Origin: an uncultured Terriglobus sp.
Lineage (GTDB): Bacteria > Acidobacteriota > Terriglobia > Terriglobales > Acidobacteriaceae
NCBI GenBank assembly: GCA_937873305.1
Contig: CALMOM010000010.1
Coordinates: 11,824-55,117, forward strand
Length of the DNA stretch: 43,294 nucleotides
Direction of reading: 5' to 3'
Under the pieces are notes generated by a model that saw nothing but the letters and a program-made list of their open reading frames with translations, ran no database searches and was not told the origin of the DNA. This document shows, in pieces, positions 1-9,057 of the stretch. The position numbers and the translations under genes are program-made. Positions within the stretch are counted from its first letter, which is position 1, and each line of letters starts with the position of its first letter.

Positions 1-92
1 TGATGGGTCACGAGGAGATTTTCCTCCTGCTTCACGACCATTTGCCGCCTGAAATGATTTATGAGCGCGAATTGCTCATTTGCAGGCTTTAA
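1..92 (+). CDS. Possible 3' end of a gene cut by the window start
   Basis: From base 3 an open frame runs to TAA at 90-92 and gives about 29 residues containing E-E-I-F-L-L-L-H-D-H and ending I-C-R-L. It may be the C-terminal piece of a protein that begins before the window. The other two plus frames hit stops early. The codons are not clearly coding (third-position GC is only moderate) and no family is recognised, so this is a weak call. Confidence 0.25.
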   Translation, partial: MGHEEIFLLLHDHLPPEMIYERELLICRL

Positions 93-304
93 ACGTTGCG
101 CGGAGCGTACAAAAGCACGCATACAGCAGCGTAAAAGTGACGTGCTTGAACGCATTTAACCACTGAACTGCACGCTCTTACTGCACCTTTTGCGTGAAGC
201 AACGAGCTTTCTGCACATGCCAGAGGCATTTGGTGTGGGGTATTAGTAGAACGTGCCGTCGCGCAACGTGCGAAGCGGCAGAGTTCGCCACACCACGAGG
301 ATCC

Positions 305-1612
305 TTGGCCCAGGACACAGCTGCACCCCCACACGCGCCCGGCGTCGACCTCCACACGCCCGCGCTGCGCGCGCGCTGGGTTCGCATTGTGCCGCTGGTG
401 TTCGCCACCTACAGCCTGGCCTATGTGGATCGTACCAACTACGGCTTTGGCGCGGCGGCGGGTCTGGCAAAGACGCTCCACATCACGGAATCGCGCAACG
501 CATTGCTGGCAGCGCTGTTCTTTCTGGGCTACTTCCTGTTCCAGATTCCCGGCGCGGCCTATGCCCGCAGGCGCAGCGCACGCACGCTGATTTTCTTTGC
601 CGTGGTCAGCTGGGGCGTGCTGGCCATGCTCACCGGCATTGTCAAAAGCTTCTGGGGGCTGGCGCTGGTGCGGCTCACGCTGGGCATGAGCGAAAGCTTC
701 ATTCTGCCGGGCATGCTGCTGCTGTTATCGCAGTGGTTTACGCGGGCGGAGCGGTCGCGCGCCAACACGTTTCTCATCCTCGGCAACCCGGTCACGGTGC
801 TGTGGATGAGCGCCGCCACCGGCTACCTGATGCGGCAGTTTGGCTGGCAAACCACGTTCATCCTGGAGGGCATCCCGTCCATCCTGTGGGGATTTGTCTG
901 GTACACCCTCGTCCGCGACAAGCCCGCGCAGGCAGCCTGGCTGGACAGCGATAGCCGACTGCGGCTGGAGGCGGCGTTGCAGCAGGAGCAGGCGGCCATT
1001 CCCGCGGTCAGCTCGGTGGGGCAGGCCTTTTGCTCGCCGGTTGCGATTGCGCTGTCACTGCAGTATTTCCTATGGTGCATCGGCGTATACGGCTTTGTAC
1101 TGTGGCTGCCCAGCATTGTGCAGCGCGGCGCGGCGCGGGGCATTGCCGTCACCGGCCTGCTGAGTGCGATACCGTACGCGGCGGCGGTCGTGCTCATGCT
1201 GCTGACGTCGTACTTGTCGGACCGTAGCGGCGGCACGCGGCAGCCGTTTATCTGGCCTGCGCTGCTGGTGGCGGCCTTTGCCCTGCTGGGCTCGTTCCTT
1301 ACCGCAGGCACCAGCTTTCCGCTGGCGTTTGCCTTTCTGGTGCTGGCTGGCGGGCTCATGTACGCGCCCTATGGCCCGTTTTTTGCGCTCATTGCCGAGC
1401 GCTTTCCGCGCAACGTGAGCGGCGAAGTGACGGCGCTGGTCAACGGCTTCGGTGCGCTGGGCTCGTTTGTGGGCAGCTATGCCGTGGGCCTCCTGCAGGC
1501 GCGCACCGGCAGCCCACGCGCTGGTTTCCTGCTGATGTCGGTCTCCGTGCTGTGCGCCTCGCTCATCATTCTGCTGCTGCCAAAGCCGGCACGTGGTAGT
1601 TCGGCTGGTTAA
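305..1612 (+). CDS. MFS transporter, anion:cation symporter (ACS) type
   Basis: This is an inner-membrane secondary transporter with about 12 hydrophobic segments. The first segment ends in D-R-T-N (residues 42-45 from the start chosen here), the place of the conserved DRxN of the ACS family, which moves organic anions such as hexuronates, sugar acids and tartrate. Other ACS-like stretches are F-F-L-G-Y-F-L-F-Q-I-P and L-G-M-S-E-S-F-I-L-P-G-M. The open frame reaches up to 194, but that 37-residue extension is Cys/Arg-rich and unlike a transporter N-terminus. A TTG at 305 preceded by CGAGGA is the likelier start, although the spacing is short. The gene precedes a TonB receptor and a sugar-salvage group, so a role in carbohydrate or sugar-acid uptake is inferred. 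The substrate cannot be read from sequence. Confidence 0.85.
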   Translation: MAQDTAAPPHAPGVDLHTPALRARWVRIVPLVFATYSLAYVDRTNYGFGAAAGLAKTLHITESRNALLAALFFLGYFLFQIPGAAYARRRSARTLIFFAVVSWGVLAMLTGIVKSFWGLALVRLTLGMSESFILPGMLLLLSQWFTRAERSRANTFLILGNPVTVLWMSAATGYLMRQFGWQTTFILEGIPSILWGFVWYTLVRDKPAQAAWLDSDSRLRLEAALQQEQAAIPAVSSVGQAFCSPVAIALSLQYFLWCIGVYGFVLWLPSIVQRGAARGIAVTGLLSAIPYAAAVVLMLLTSYLSDRSGGTRQPFIWPALLVAAFALLGSFLTAGTSFPLAFAFLVLAGGLMYAPYGPFFALIAERFPRNVSGEVTALVNGFGALGSFVGSYAVGLLQARTGSPRAGFLLMSVSVLCASLIILLLPKPARGSSAG

Positions 1613-1857
1613 CCGTTACCACCCTGACGCAGAAAGACGCCTCTGCAGCGCATAGTTCTTGACCACGCATCGTCCGCACCCTACGATGGGACATTCACTA
1701 GGTTCTTGAACGTTGCGGACGTATCTGTCGCCAGATCGCGTGTGGGTGCGAAACCGCACGCCCCACGCGGCGGTGTATGACTTGCCGAGTGCGTGCCTGT
1801 ATGCGGGCGTACGAGCCGGGCCGCAAGTGCAAGACACCAGTGCAGGGAGGGCTGTCC

Positions 1858-4800
1858 ATGATGTCTCGCCGACCGAGCCGGAAGCATGCCGTTACGCCAC
1901 AAAAGTTTGCGCACCCCATGCTGAAGCGTCTTGCTGCTGCGAGTGTGCTGGCCGCCGCTACGGGTGCACCGCTGTTGGCGCAGAACACCACGGCCGACGT
2001 GGTGGGTACCGCCACGGACGTGACTGGTGCGGTGATTCCGAACGCCACGGTCGAGCTGACGGACGTCAACACACACGACAAGCGCACGGTGCAGTCCGGC
2101 TCAACCGGCGAGTACACCTTTACGCTGCTCAAGCCCAGCACCTACTCCCTCTCGGTCACGGCGTCGGGCTTTAAGTCCTTCCAGATTTCCGCGTTCAACA
2201 TTGCCGCCGGTGACCGCGCGCGCGAGGATGCGCACCTTGACGCGGGTGCTGCAAGCGAGACCGTAACGATTGAGGCCACCACGCCCGCCTTGCGCACCGA
2301 CTCGAGCGCCCTGATCACTACCGTAACCGAGAAGGCCACGCAGGAACTGCCGCTGAATGGCCGCAACTTCATCAACCTGGTGCAGGTAACGCCCGGCGCG
2401 ACCGAGGGCCTGAACAACGGCCTGGCCAGCGGCAACCGGCCTGACGATCGCCGTCAAACCTCGTCCGTGTCGGTCAACGGGCAGGCCGACATGATGAACA
2501 ACCAGACCATTGACGGCATCGACAACAATGAGCGCGTGATCGGGTCTATTGGCGTGCGGCCCTCTGTCGATGCCATCCAGGAAGTCAGCGTGCAGACCAA
2601 CGTCTTCACGGCTGAGGTGGGCCGTGCGGCGGGCGCAATCGTCAACGTCATCACCAAGAGCGGCACCAACAGCCTACACGGCACGGCCTACGAGTTCTTC
2701 CGCAACGACATCCTGAACGCCAACCCGTTCAAGTTCGGCGCAAACATCCCCAAGCCGAAATTTCGCCAGAACCAGTTCGGCGGCAGCCTCGGTGGCCCTA
2801 TCGTCAAGGACCACACCTTCTTCTTTGCGGACTACGAAGGCTTCAACCAGGTCCGAAACCAGAACCCGACCACGACCAGCGTGCCCACTGCGGCTGACCG
2901 TGCCGCAGTGACAGCCCTGCCCGCCGCCAGCGTCGACCGCGTCGGCCTGCAGTATTTCAACCTGTTCCCGCAGCCAACGAACAATCTTCCGACCAACAAC
3001 TACATCGCTGCCCGTCCAGATTCGATCTTTGCCAAGACGGGCGATGTGCGTGGCGATCACCGCTTCAGCAATGGCGATCTGTTCTACGTTCGCTACACGT
3101 ACAACCGCCAGGACACGAGCATCGGCAGCCTGTTTCCAGCGGTCAACTCGGCGGCGGGCACCATTCTGCCGGGCGGCAACCTGGGCAGCTACCCTGGCCC
3201 GGCGCTGACACGCGCGCACCAGGCGCACCTGAACTACATTCACAGCTTTACGCCGAACCTTCTGATGGAACTCAAGGCGGGCTACACGCTGCTGGACAAC
3301 GCGCAGTTTCCACTGAACTATGGCAACGCCATCAACTCCAAGTTCGGTCAGCTCAATGTGAACTCGGATGGCCGTTCGTCCGAACTGGGTGCCATCACCA
3401 TCAGCAGCACCAGCACCACACTGGGCAACCGGCCACCCATCATCTACCACGAGAACACCTGGCAGTATGAGGGCCTAGTGAACTACAACCATGGCCGCCA
3501 AATCATCAAGGTGGGTGGTGGTGTCATCCGTCGTCAGGACGCAACGACACAGACGGACACAGCCAACGGCAACTGGGTATTTCCGTCCTTCCAGGCGCTG
3601 GTCACGGGCGACTTCACCACGGTGGCACGCAACGAGATTCTATACACGCCGCGCAACCGCACCTGGGAACCGCATGTGTTTTTGCAGGACGACGTGCACC
3701 TGTCGCAGAACCTGACGATAAATCTGGGCGTGCGCTACGACCTGTTTACGCCGTATACCGAGATCAGCAACATCTTGTCGAACTTTGACATCAAGTACGC
3801 ACAGTTCCAGGTGGCAGGCGTCAACACCGGCGTGCATGGCGGCATCCAGACCGACTATAGCAACCTAGCCCCGCGCTTCGGCTTTGCGTACACCCCGCAG
3901 GACAAGTTCGTCATCCGTGGCGGCTTTGGCCTGACGTTTGCACCGGAAAACACCACCAGCGGCTCCGCGCTGGTGAACCAGCCATTTACTTCGACCTACG
4001 GGGCGTACACGCAGGACCAGGCTCAGGCGTACAACGGCAACAATCCGCTGTACAGGAAGTTTGCCGCCGGTCTGCCCAATCCTGTAGCAAACAGCTACAT
4101 CAATCCCACGGGCAGTGCTTCCGCCGCGCTGGATCCTAACTTCAAGTCCACTTACATCGAGCAGTTCAACTTGACGATGGAGCGCGAGTACGCGGGCTTT
4201 GTAGGCACACTGTCTTACGTGGGCGAATTGGGCCGGCGCGACGGGTACTACCTGTCGGACTTCAACACCATTCCATTGAACAAGGCGGCAGCATCGTTTA
4301 CGAATGCAGGCAGCACCACAGCGCCACCTGCGGTAACCACTAACTTCAACATGAATCGCCGCTTTGCCCAAACGCCGGGCAACGCCAACCTGCTGGGTGT
4401 GCCGCTGTATCGCAGCACGGGCAGCAGTAGCTACCACGCCATGCAGGCCGTGCTCAAGCGCCGCTTCAACAAGGGGCTCGATCTGCAGGTGGCGTACACG
4501 GTAGCGCGCCTGCTGGACAACACGGAGAGCATCAGCAACAACGGCGGCAACGGCTTCGGCTCCACGGCAGAGCTGCTCGGAACCATCGAGTACGGCAACG
4601 GCAACCTGGACGTGCGCAACCGCGTGACCGGCACCTTTAACTACGCGCTGCCAGTCGGTGAGAATCTGCACGGCATCGCGGGCGTCCTGGGCAAAGGCTG
4701 GCAGGCCAACGGCATTGTGGTGTGGAGCACGGGCATGCCCTTCTCAGTCACCAACAGCGTCAACCGCACTGGTACGCGACCTACGGCCACCAACAGTGAC

Positions 4801-5163
4801 CGCAGCGCTATGCTTGGCAGCGGCAAGGTGGGTCATCCCACGATTCAGCGGTGGTTCGACACGGGCGCGTTTACCTACCAGCCGCTAGGTACCACCAGCG
4901 CGCAGCGCCGCAACCAGCTGTATGGCCCCGGCCTGCAGCGCGTAGACCTGTCGTTGTTCAAGAACTTCGACCTTACTGAGCGGCTAAAGCTGGAGTTCCG
5001 TACGGAAGCCTTCAACGTGCTGAACACGGCGCAGTTCGTGAATCCAAGCGCCTCGTTCTCGCTTGTCAATGGTGCTCCCATCTCCAGCTTTGGTGTGATC
5101 AGTGCGACTAATTTCGCCTACAACCCGCGGCTGGTGCAGTTCGCGGCGCGGCTAAAGTTCTAA
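1858..5163 (+). CDS. TonB-dependent receptor, Oar-like, with carboxypeptidase-regulatory domain
   Basis: This is a 1101-residue outer-membrane beta-barrel receptor. Residues 1 to about 42 form a long signal peptide (basic stretch, then an Ala/Leu core ending L-L-A-Q). A carboxypeptidase-regulatory-like domain follows at about 45-135 (D-V-V-G-T-A-T-D-V-T-G-A-V-I-P-N-A). Next comes a plug with E-L-P-L-N-G-R-N-F and the stretch A-G-A-I-V-N-V-I-T-K-S-G-T-N, then Q-F-G-G-S-L-G-G-P-I-V-K and a barrel ending in a terminal Phe, as outer-membrane proteins do. The ATG at 1858 follows GGGAGGG at good spacing, and a further 27 codons of open frame upstream look non-coding. Acidobacteriota carry many such receptors for glycans and oligosaccharides. 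The sugar kinase and transporter downstream suggest a carbohydrate ligand, but that is inference. A terminator hairpin follows directly, so the gene is probably its own transcript. Confidence 0.95.
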   Translation: MMSRRPSRKHAVTPQKFAHPMLKRLAAASVLAAATGAPLLAQNTTADVVGTATDVTGAVIPNATVELTDVNTHDKRTVQSGSTGEYTFTLLKPSTYSLSVTASGFKSFQISAFNIAAGDRAREDAHLDAGAASETVTIEATTPALRTDSSALITTVTEKATQELPLNGRNFINLVQVTPGATEGLNNGLASGNRPDDRRQTSSVSVNGQADMMNNQTIDGIDNNERVIGSIGVRPSVDAIQEVSVQTNVFTAEVGRAAGAIVNVITKSGTNSLHGTAYEFFRNDILNANPFKFGANIPKPKFRQNQFGGSLGGPIVKDHTFFFADYEGFNQVRNQNPTTTSVPTAADRAAVTALPAASVDRVGLQYFNLFPQPTNNLPTNNYIAARPDSIFAKTGDVRGDHRFSNGDLFYVRYTYNRQDTSIGSLFPAVNSAAGTILPGGNLGSYPGPALTRAHQAHLNYIHSFTPNLLMELKAGYTLLDNAQFPLNYGNAINSKFGQLNVNSDGRSSELGAITISSTSTTLGNRPPIIYHENTWQYEGLVNYNHGRQIIKVGGGVIRRQDATTQTDTANGNWVFPSFQALVTGDFTTVARNEILYTPRNRTWEPHVFLQDDVHLSQNLTINLGVRYDLFTPYTEISNILSNFDIKYAQFQVAGVNTGVHGGIQTDYSNLAPRFGFAYTPQDKFVIRGGFGLTFAPENTTSGSALVNQPFTSTYGAYTQDQAQAYNGNNPLYRKFAAGLPNPVANSYINPTGSASAALDPNFKSTYIEQFNLTMEREYAGFVGTLSYVGELGRRDGYYLSDFNTIPLNKAAASFTNAGSTTAPPAVTTNFNMNRRFAQTPGNANLLGVPLYRSTGSSSYHAMQAVLKRRFNKGLDLQVAYTVARLLDNTESISNNGGNGFGSTAELLGTIEYGNGNLDVRNRVTGTFNYALPVGENLHGIAGVLGKGWQANGIVVWSTGMPFSVTNSVNRTGTRPTATNSDRSAMLGSGKVGHPTIQRWFDTGAFTYQPLGTTSAQRRNQLYGPGLQRVDLSLFKNFDLTERLKLEFRTEAFNVLNTAQFVNPSASFSLVNGAPISSFGVISATNFAYNPRLVQFAARLKF

Positions 5164-5189
5164 AAGGGCACAGCTGAAGCTGTGCCCTT
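5164..5189 (+). terminator. Terminator hairpin after the TonB receptor
   Basis: A perfect 11-bp stem (AAGGGCACAGC at 5164-5174 pairing with 5179-5189) closes a TGAA tetraloop immediately after the stop codon. The following tract is only CTATTCC, so the U-run is weak. A second dyad (TTCTATTCC at 5188-5196 with GGAATAGAA at 5210-5218) starts inside the 3' arm of the first. Confidence 0.7.
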
Positions 5190-5276
5190 CTATTCCTGCG
5201 TCTGGTCCTGGAATAGAAGCCGTGTGTCGAGCCTGTTCTCGTGAACGCGTTTCCCGACGCACAGCATAATGGAGCC

Positions 5277-6194
5277 ATGAATCCGAACGGGAACTCGAAC
5301 GGGAAACCGACGCTGGTGGTGCTGGCCGCGGGCATGGGCAGCCGCTACGGCGGGCTGAAGCAGATTGCGCCGGTGAACGATGCGGGCGAGGGTATCCTCG
5401 ACTACTCGGTGTTCGACGCGGTGCGTGCGGGGTTTGGCGGGGTCGTGTTCGTCATCCGGCACGACATTGATCAGGCCTTTCGCCAGGCCATTGGTGACCG
5501 CATCGCGCGGCATGTGCCGGTGCGGTACGCGTTTCAGGCGCTGGACGCGCTGCCGCAGGGCTTCACCGTGCCGGAGGGCCGCACCAAGCCGTGGGGCACG
5601 CTGCAGGCCACGCTGGTGGGCGCGGCGGAGGTCTCCGGTTCGTTCGCCGTCATCAACGCGGACGACTTTTACGGCAGGGAAAGCTACGCCGTGCTGGGGC
5701 GGCACCTGCTGGGTGGCAGTATGCAGGGCGCGATGGCGGGATTCCGGCTACGCAACACACTGTCGGATTTTGGGTCCGTGTCGCGCGGCATCTGCCAGGT
5801 GGATGCGGAGGGGCGGCTGACGAACATTGTGGAACGTACGAGCCTTGTGCGCGAGGGCGACGGTGCTTTGGACACGGCTGGCGGTGGGCGCGTTCCGCTG
5901 CCTGGTGACAGCGTGGTGTCGATGAACATGTGGGCGTTCACGCCTCCTGCTGTGCCGCTGCTGCAGGAGTCGTTCGTCACATTTTTGCGGGAACATGGCA
6001 TCGAGGCGAAGACAGAGGCGTACCTGCCGGAAGCAGTCAACGGGCTAGTAGCGCACGGCGCGTATGAGGTCGACGTGCTGCCGTCGGACAGCCCGTGGTG
6101 TGGTATGACCTATCCTGAGGATCGGCCGCTGGTGGTGGCGCAGATCGCGAAGCTGACCGCTGCGGGCGAATATCCGGCGGTGCTGTGGCCGTAA
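5277..6194 (+). CDS. NDP-sugar pyrophosphorylase-like nucleotidyltransferase
   Basis: This cytoplasmic sugar-1-phosphate nucleotidyltransferase is predicted to join a sugar 1-phosphate and an NTP into an NDP-sugar plus pyrophosphate. The N-terminus carries the Rossmann-type signature L-A-A-G-M-G-S-R-Y-G-G-L-K-Q. K-P-W-G-T-L-Q-A sits where the nucleotide base is bound, and N-A-D-D-F-Y-G supplies the metal-binding Asp. The length of about 305 residues suits a single-domain enzyme without a left-handed beta-helix. A GTG at 5241 would add 12 residues; ATG 5277 with a nearby GGAG was preferred, though spacing is tight. The last ten bases overlap the start of the NahK-like kinase gene, a sign of coupled translation. 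Kinase plus nucleotidyltransferase is the pairing of the N-acetylhexosamine 1-phosphate salvage route, so UDP-GlcNAc or UDP-GalNAc is a reasonable but unproven product. Confidence 0.87.
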   Translation: MNPNGNSNGKPTLVVLAAGMGSRYGGLKQIAPVNDAGEGILDYSVFDAVRAGFGGVVFVIRHDIDQAFRQAIGDRIARHVPVRYAFQALDALPQGFTVPEGRTKPWGTLQATLVGAAEVSGSFAVINADDFYGRESYAVLGRHLLGGSMQGAMAGFRLRNTLSDFGSVSRGICQVDAEGRLTNIVERTSLVREGDGALDTAGGGRVPLPGDSVVSMNMWAFTPPAVPLLQESFVTFLREHGIEAKTEAYLPEAVNGLVAHGAYEVDVLPSDSPWCGMTYPEDRPLVVAQIAKLTAAGEYPAVLWP

Positions 6195-7315
6195 CACCCG
6201 TCGCCGCGCTTGAACGGATCGCCAGCCGCTTCCAGCTGGATTGCGTCATGGTTGCCGTGGAGGCGCATGGCAGCGGGCACATCAACAGCTCGTACCGCGT
6301 GCGCTGCCGGTCCACTGGCGCGGAGAGTAGTTATCTGCTGCAGCGCATCAACACGGCGGTGTTTGCCGACCCCGCGGCGCTGATGGAGAACATTGGCCGC
6401 GTCAGCCAACACCTGCACGCAAAGGCCGCGGGAGAGCCGGATGCGGAGCGGCGTGTCCTCACGCCAGTGACTGCGCGCGAGGGCGGACTGTTGCACCGCG
6501 AAGCTGACGGCAGCTGCTGGCGCATGTACCGCTTTATCGAGCGCACAACGACCTACGACCGCGTGGAGTCGGCGGAGCAGGCGCGCACTGCCGCACATGC
6601 GTTCGGGCGATTTCAGCAGCAGCTGTCCGATCTGTCTGCGCCTTCGCTGCACGAGACCATCCCGCACTTCCACGACACGCTTCGCCGACTCCGCGCGTTC
6701 CAGCACGCTGTGGAGGCGGACGTGCTCAATCGAGCCGCCGGGTGTGCGCGCGAAATTGCCTTCCTGCTGAAGCGGGAGCCGCTGACCGGTGCGCTGCTGC
6801 GCGCAGGTCTGCCAGAGCGGGTGTGCCACAACGACACCAAGCTCAACAACGTCCTGTTCGACACAGCCAGCGGCGCACCGCTGTGCGTGGTGGATCTGGA
6901 CACCGTCATGCCAGGGCTAGCGCTCTACGATCTGGGCGATATGGTGCGCACCGCAACCTGCCCTGCAGCAGAGGACGAGGAAGACCTCTCGCTCGTCGCG
7001 ATGCAGTTGCCGTTGTACCGTGCGCTGCTGGAGGGCTACGCGGACGGCACGGGCGACTTCCTCACCCAGGCGGAGCGGGAGCACCTGCACCTGGCGGGCC
7101 CGGTCATAACGTACGAGCAGGCGCTGCGTTTTCTGGCCGACCATCTCCAAGGCGACGTGTATTACAAGACTGCGCGGTCCGGCCACAACCTGCACCGCTG
7201 CCGCACGCAGATTCGGCTGATCGAATCCATGGAGCGGCAGGGCGAGCAGATGCAGGCGCTGTCAGCACAGGTGTTTGCCGAGGCACACAGCCCGGAAGTC
7301 ACCGCACGGTGCTAA
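6185..7315 (+). CDS. Phosphotransferase resembling N-acetylhexosamine 1-kinase (NahK)
   Basis: This 376-residue protein has the aminoglycoside-phosphotransferase/choline-kinase fold. The glycine-rich N-lobe has G-S-G-H-I-N-S-S-Y-R-V. The catalytic loop is H-N-D-T-K-L-N-N-V-L-F (H215, D217, N222, matching HxDxxxxN), and the metal-binding loop is V-D-L-D-T-V-M-P-G (D237/D239). The H-N-D-T-K-L-N-N and D-L-D-T-V-M-P-G combination is characteristic of NahK-like anomeric kinases, which make GlcNAc/GalNAc 1-phosphate, more than of antibiotic-resistance enzymes. The GTG start lies inside the end of the preceding nucleotidyltransferase gene, which would use the sugar 1-phosphate. The sugar porter begins about 50 bases downstream. 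The specific sugar is an inference. Confidence 0.85.
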   Translation: MAVTPVAALERIASRFQLDCVMVAVEAHGSGHINSSYRVRCRSTGAESSYLLQRINTAVFADPAALMENIGRVSQHLHAKAAGEPDAERRVLTPVTAREGGLLHREADGSCWRMYRFIERTTTYDRVESAEQARTAAHAFGRFQQQLSDLSAPSLHETIPHFHDTLRRLRAFQHAVEADVLNRAAGCAREIAFLLKREPLTGALLRAGLPERVCHNDTKLNNVLFDTASGAPLCVVDLDTVMPGLALYDLGDMVRTATCPAAEDEEDLSLVAMQLPLYRALLEGYADGTGDFLTQAEREHLHLAGPVITYEQALRFLADHLQGDVYYKTARSGHNLHRCRTQIRLIESMERQGEQMQALSAQVFAEAHSPEVTARC

Positions 7316-7365
7316 GCCGCGCAGTGTAGAACAAAGGCACCGCACTTTTGAAAGGCTCTTCCACC

Positions 7366-9057
7366 ATGAGCGAACGCTCCACCCTGTTTTCTCCGGCTGG
7401 CTACCAGCGTTACCTCATTGCGATTGCCGGACTGGGCGGCCTACTGTACGGCATCGACATCGGCATCATTTCCGCGGCGCTTTCGTACCTGGAAAAGACC
7501 GTGAGCCTGAGCCTGCAGCAGGAGTCGGCCATTGTGGCGGCGGTGCTGGGCGGCAGCATGCTGTCTTCGCTGGTAGCGGGCTTTCTGGCAGACTGGCTTG
7601 GCCGCAAGACGATGGTCATCGTGAGCGGCGCGCTGTTTGTGATTAGCATTCTGCTCATCACGTCATCGCACGGGTTTGCGCCGCTGTTCCTGGGTAGGCT
7701 GTTGCAGGGCATCAGCGGCGGCGTTATCGCGGTGGTCATACCGCTGTTTCTTGCGGAGACGCTCAACGCTGCGTCGCGTGGCAAGGGCTCGGGTGTGTTC
7801 CAGTTGCTGCTGACGGTGGGCATCGTCATCGCGGCGCTGGCGGGCGTGTATTACACGCGCCACGCGGAGGCTGCCATCGCACTTGCCGGCGGCGATGCAG
7901 GCCTGATCCACGCAGCGCAGGAGCATGCCTGGCGCGGCATGTTCTTCTCCGTGATCTATCCCGGCATCCTGTTCCTGCTGGGCAGCTTTTTTCTGAGTGA
8001 AACGCCGCGCTGGCTCTTTCAGCACCGTGGGCCGGAGCGCGCCTTGCAAGCCTTGCGCCGCATCTCGCCAACAGAAGCCGAGGCACAGCAGCAGCTGCGC
8101 GACATGGAGCAGCTGCAGGCGGAAACACACACCCAACGCAGTGCGGGCGACAGTCTGCTGCAGCGGCGCTACATCCTGCCGTTCGTGCTGGCGTGCATCG
8201 TGCTGTTCTGCAACCAGGCCACGGGCATCAACTCCGTACTGGCGTACCTGAGCACCATTCTGCAGCAGGCGGGCATGGTGGCCAGCCACGCCGCGTCGGC
8301 CGACCTGTTGGTGAAGGTTCTTAACTGTGTGATGACGGTGGTGGCGCTGCCGCTGGTGGACCGGCGCGGCCGCAAGTTCCTGCTCACCATCGGCACTGGC
8401 GGCATCATTGTGGCGCTGGTGGGTGGCAGCCTGCTCTTTCGCTCGCTGGAAGCAAAGCGCGTCGACGTGACTGCGCAGACGCGGCGCGAGGTGCTGGGCA
8501 ACACCCTGCCGCTGCCCTCGGGCACGGTGCGCGGGCTGAGCGGATCCACGCCGGGCGCGACGGCGTTGACGGTGCTGTACACCTATGGCGAGGGCGACAA
8601 GCTCTTGACGGTGCTGAGCGAGGCATCGGGTGAACCCGCGCGCATCGCACCCGAAGCGGCCAAGCCGGATGCGCCGCTCACCATCAAGCGTGCCTTCTAC
8701 GCGCCCATCCCCGGCGAGGGCACAGGCTGGCTGATGACAGTGTGCATGGCGGTCTACATCGCGGCGTTTGCGGTGGGGCCGGGCGTAGTGGTCTGGCTGG
8801 CTCTCTCGGAGCTGATGCCCACGCGCATTCGCTCGGGCGGCATGGGCATCGCGCTGTTGCTCAACCAGGGCGCGTCCACCCTGATCGCGGGCCTGTTTCT
8901 ACCCACGGTGGGCAATCGCGGCTATAGCACCATGTTCCTGTTTTGGACGGCATGCACCGCGGTGTACTTCGTTACGGCCAAGTTCTTTCTGCCGGAAACA
9001 AAAGGCAAAACGCTGGAGGAGATTGAGCGGCTGTTCGAGCGGCCAACGGCCGCGTAG
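7366..9057 (+). CDS. Sugar-porter MFS transporter with a large extra loop
   Basis: This 563-residue member of the sugar porter family of MFS proton symporters lies in the inner membrane. Hallmarks in order are G-G-L-L-Y-G-I-D-I-G-I-I-S in helix 1, D-W-L-G-R-K after helix 2, R-L-L-Q-G-I-S-G-G, S-E-T-P-R-W-L-F at the end of helix 6, the Gln-rich Q-A-T-G-I-N-S-V region of helix 7, D-R-R-G-R-K after helix 8 and the C-terminal P-E-T-K-G-K-T-L-E-E-I-E. The ATG at 7366 follows GAAAGG; an in-frame TTG at 7348 is less likely. About 90 hydrophilic residues (roughly 362-453) are inserted between helices 9 and 10, on the periplasmic side, where most porters have a short turn. Position after the kinase and nucleotidyltransferase suggests that it imports the sugar they use. 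Confidence 0.9.
   Translation: MSERSTLFSPAGYQRYLIAIAGLGGLLYGIDIGIISAALSYLEKTVSLSLQQESAIVAAVLGGSMLSSLVAGFLADWLGRKTMVIVSGALFVISILLITSSHGFAPLFLGRLLQGISGGVIAVVIPLFLAETLNAASRGKGSGVFQLLLTVGIVIAALAGVYYTRHAEAAIALAGGDAGLIHAAQEHAWRGMFFSVIYPGILFLLGSFFLSETPRWLFQHRGPERALQALRRISPTEAEAQQQLRDMEQLQAETHTQRSAGDSLLQRRYILPFVLACIVLFCNQATGINSVLAYLSTILQQAGMVASHAASADLLVKVLNCVMTVVALPLVDRRGRKFLLTIGTGGIIVALVGGSLLFRSLEAKRVDVTAQTRREVLGNTLPLPSGTVRGLSGSTPGATALTVLYTYGEGDKLLTVLSEASGEPARIAPEAAKPDAPLTIKRAFYAPIPGEGTGWLMTVCMAVYIAAFAVGPGVVVWLALSELMPTRIRSGGMGIALLLNQGASTLIAGLFLPTVGNRGYSTMFLFWTACTAVYFVTAKFFLPETKGKTLEEIERLFERPTAA

Noticed and set aside
194-304. 37-residue N-terminal extension of the first MFS transporter
   Set aside because: It is Cys/Arg-rich without resemblance to transporters; a TTG with a purine-rich site is available at 305.
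6185-7315. Aminoglycoside resistance phosphotransferase
   Set aside because: The fold is shared, but the H-N-D-T-K-L-N-N and D-L-D-T-V-M-P-G motifs and the neighbouring nucleotidyltransferase fit a sugar 1-kinase better.
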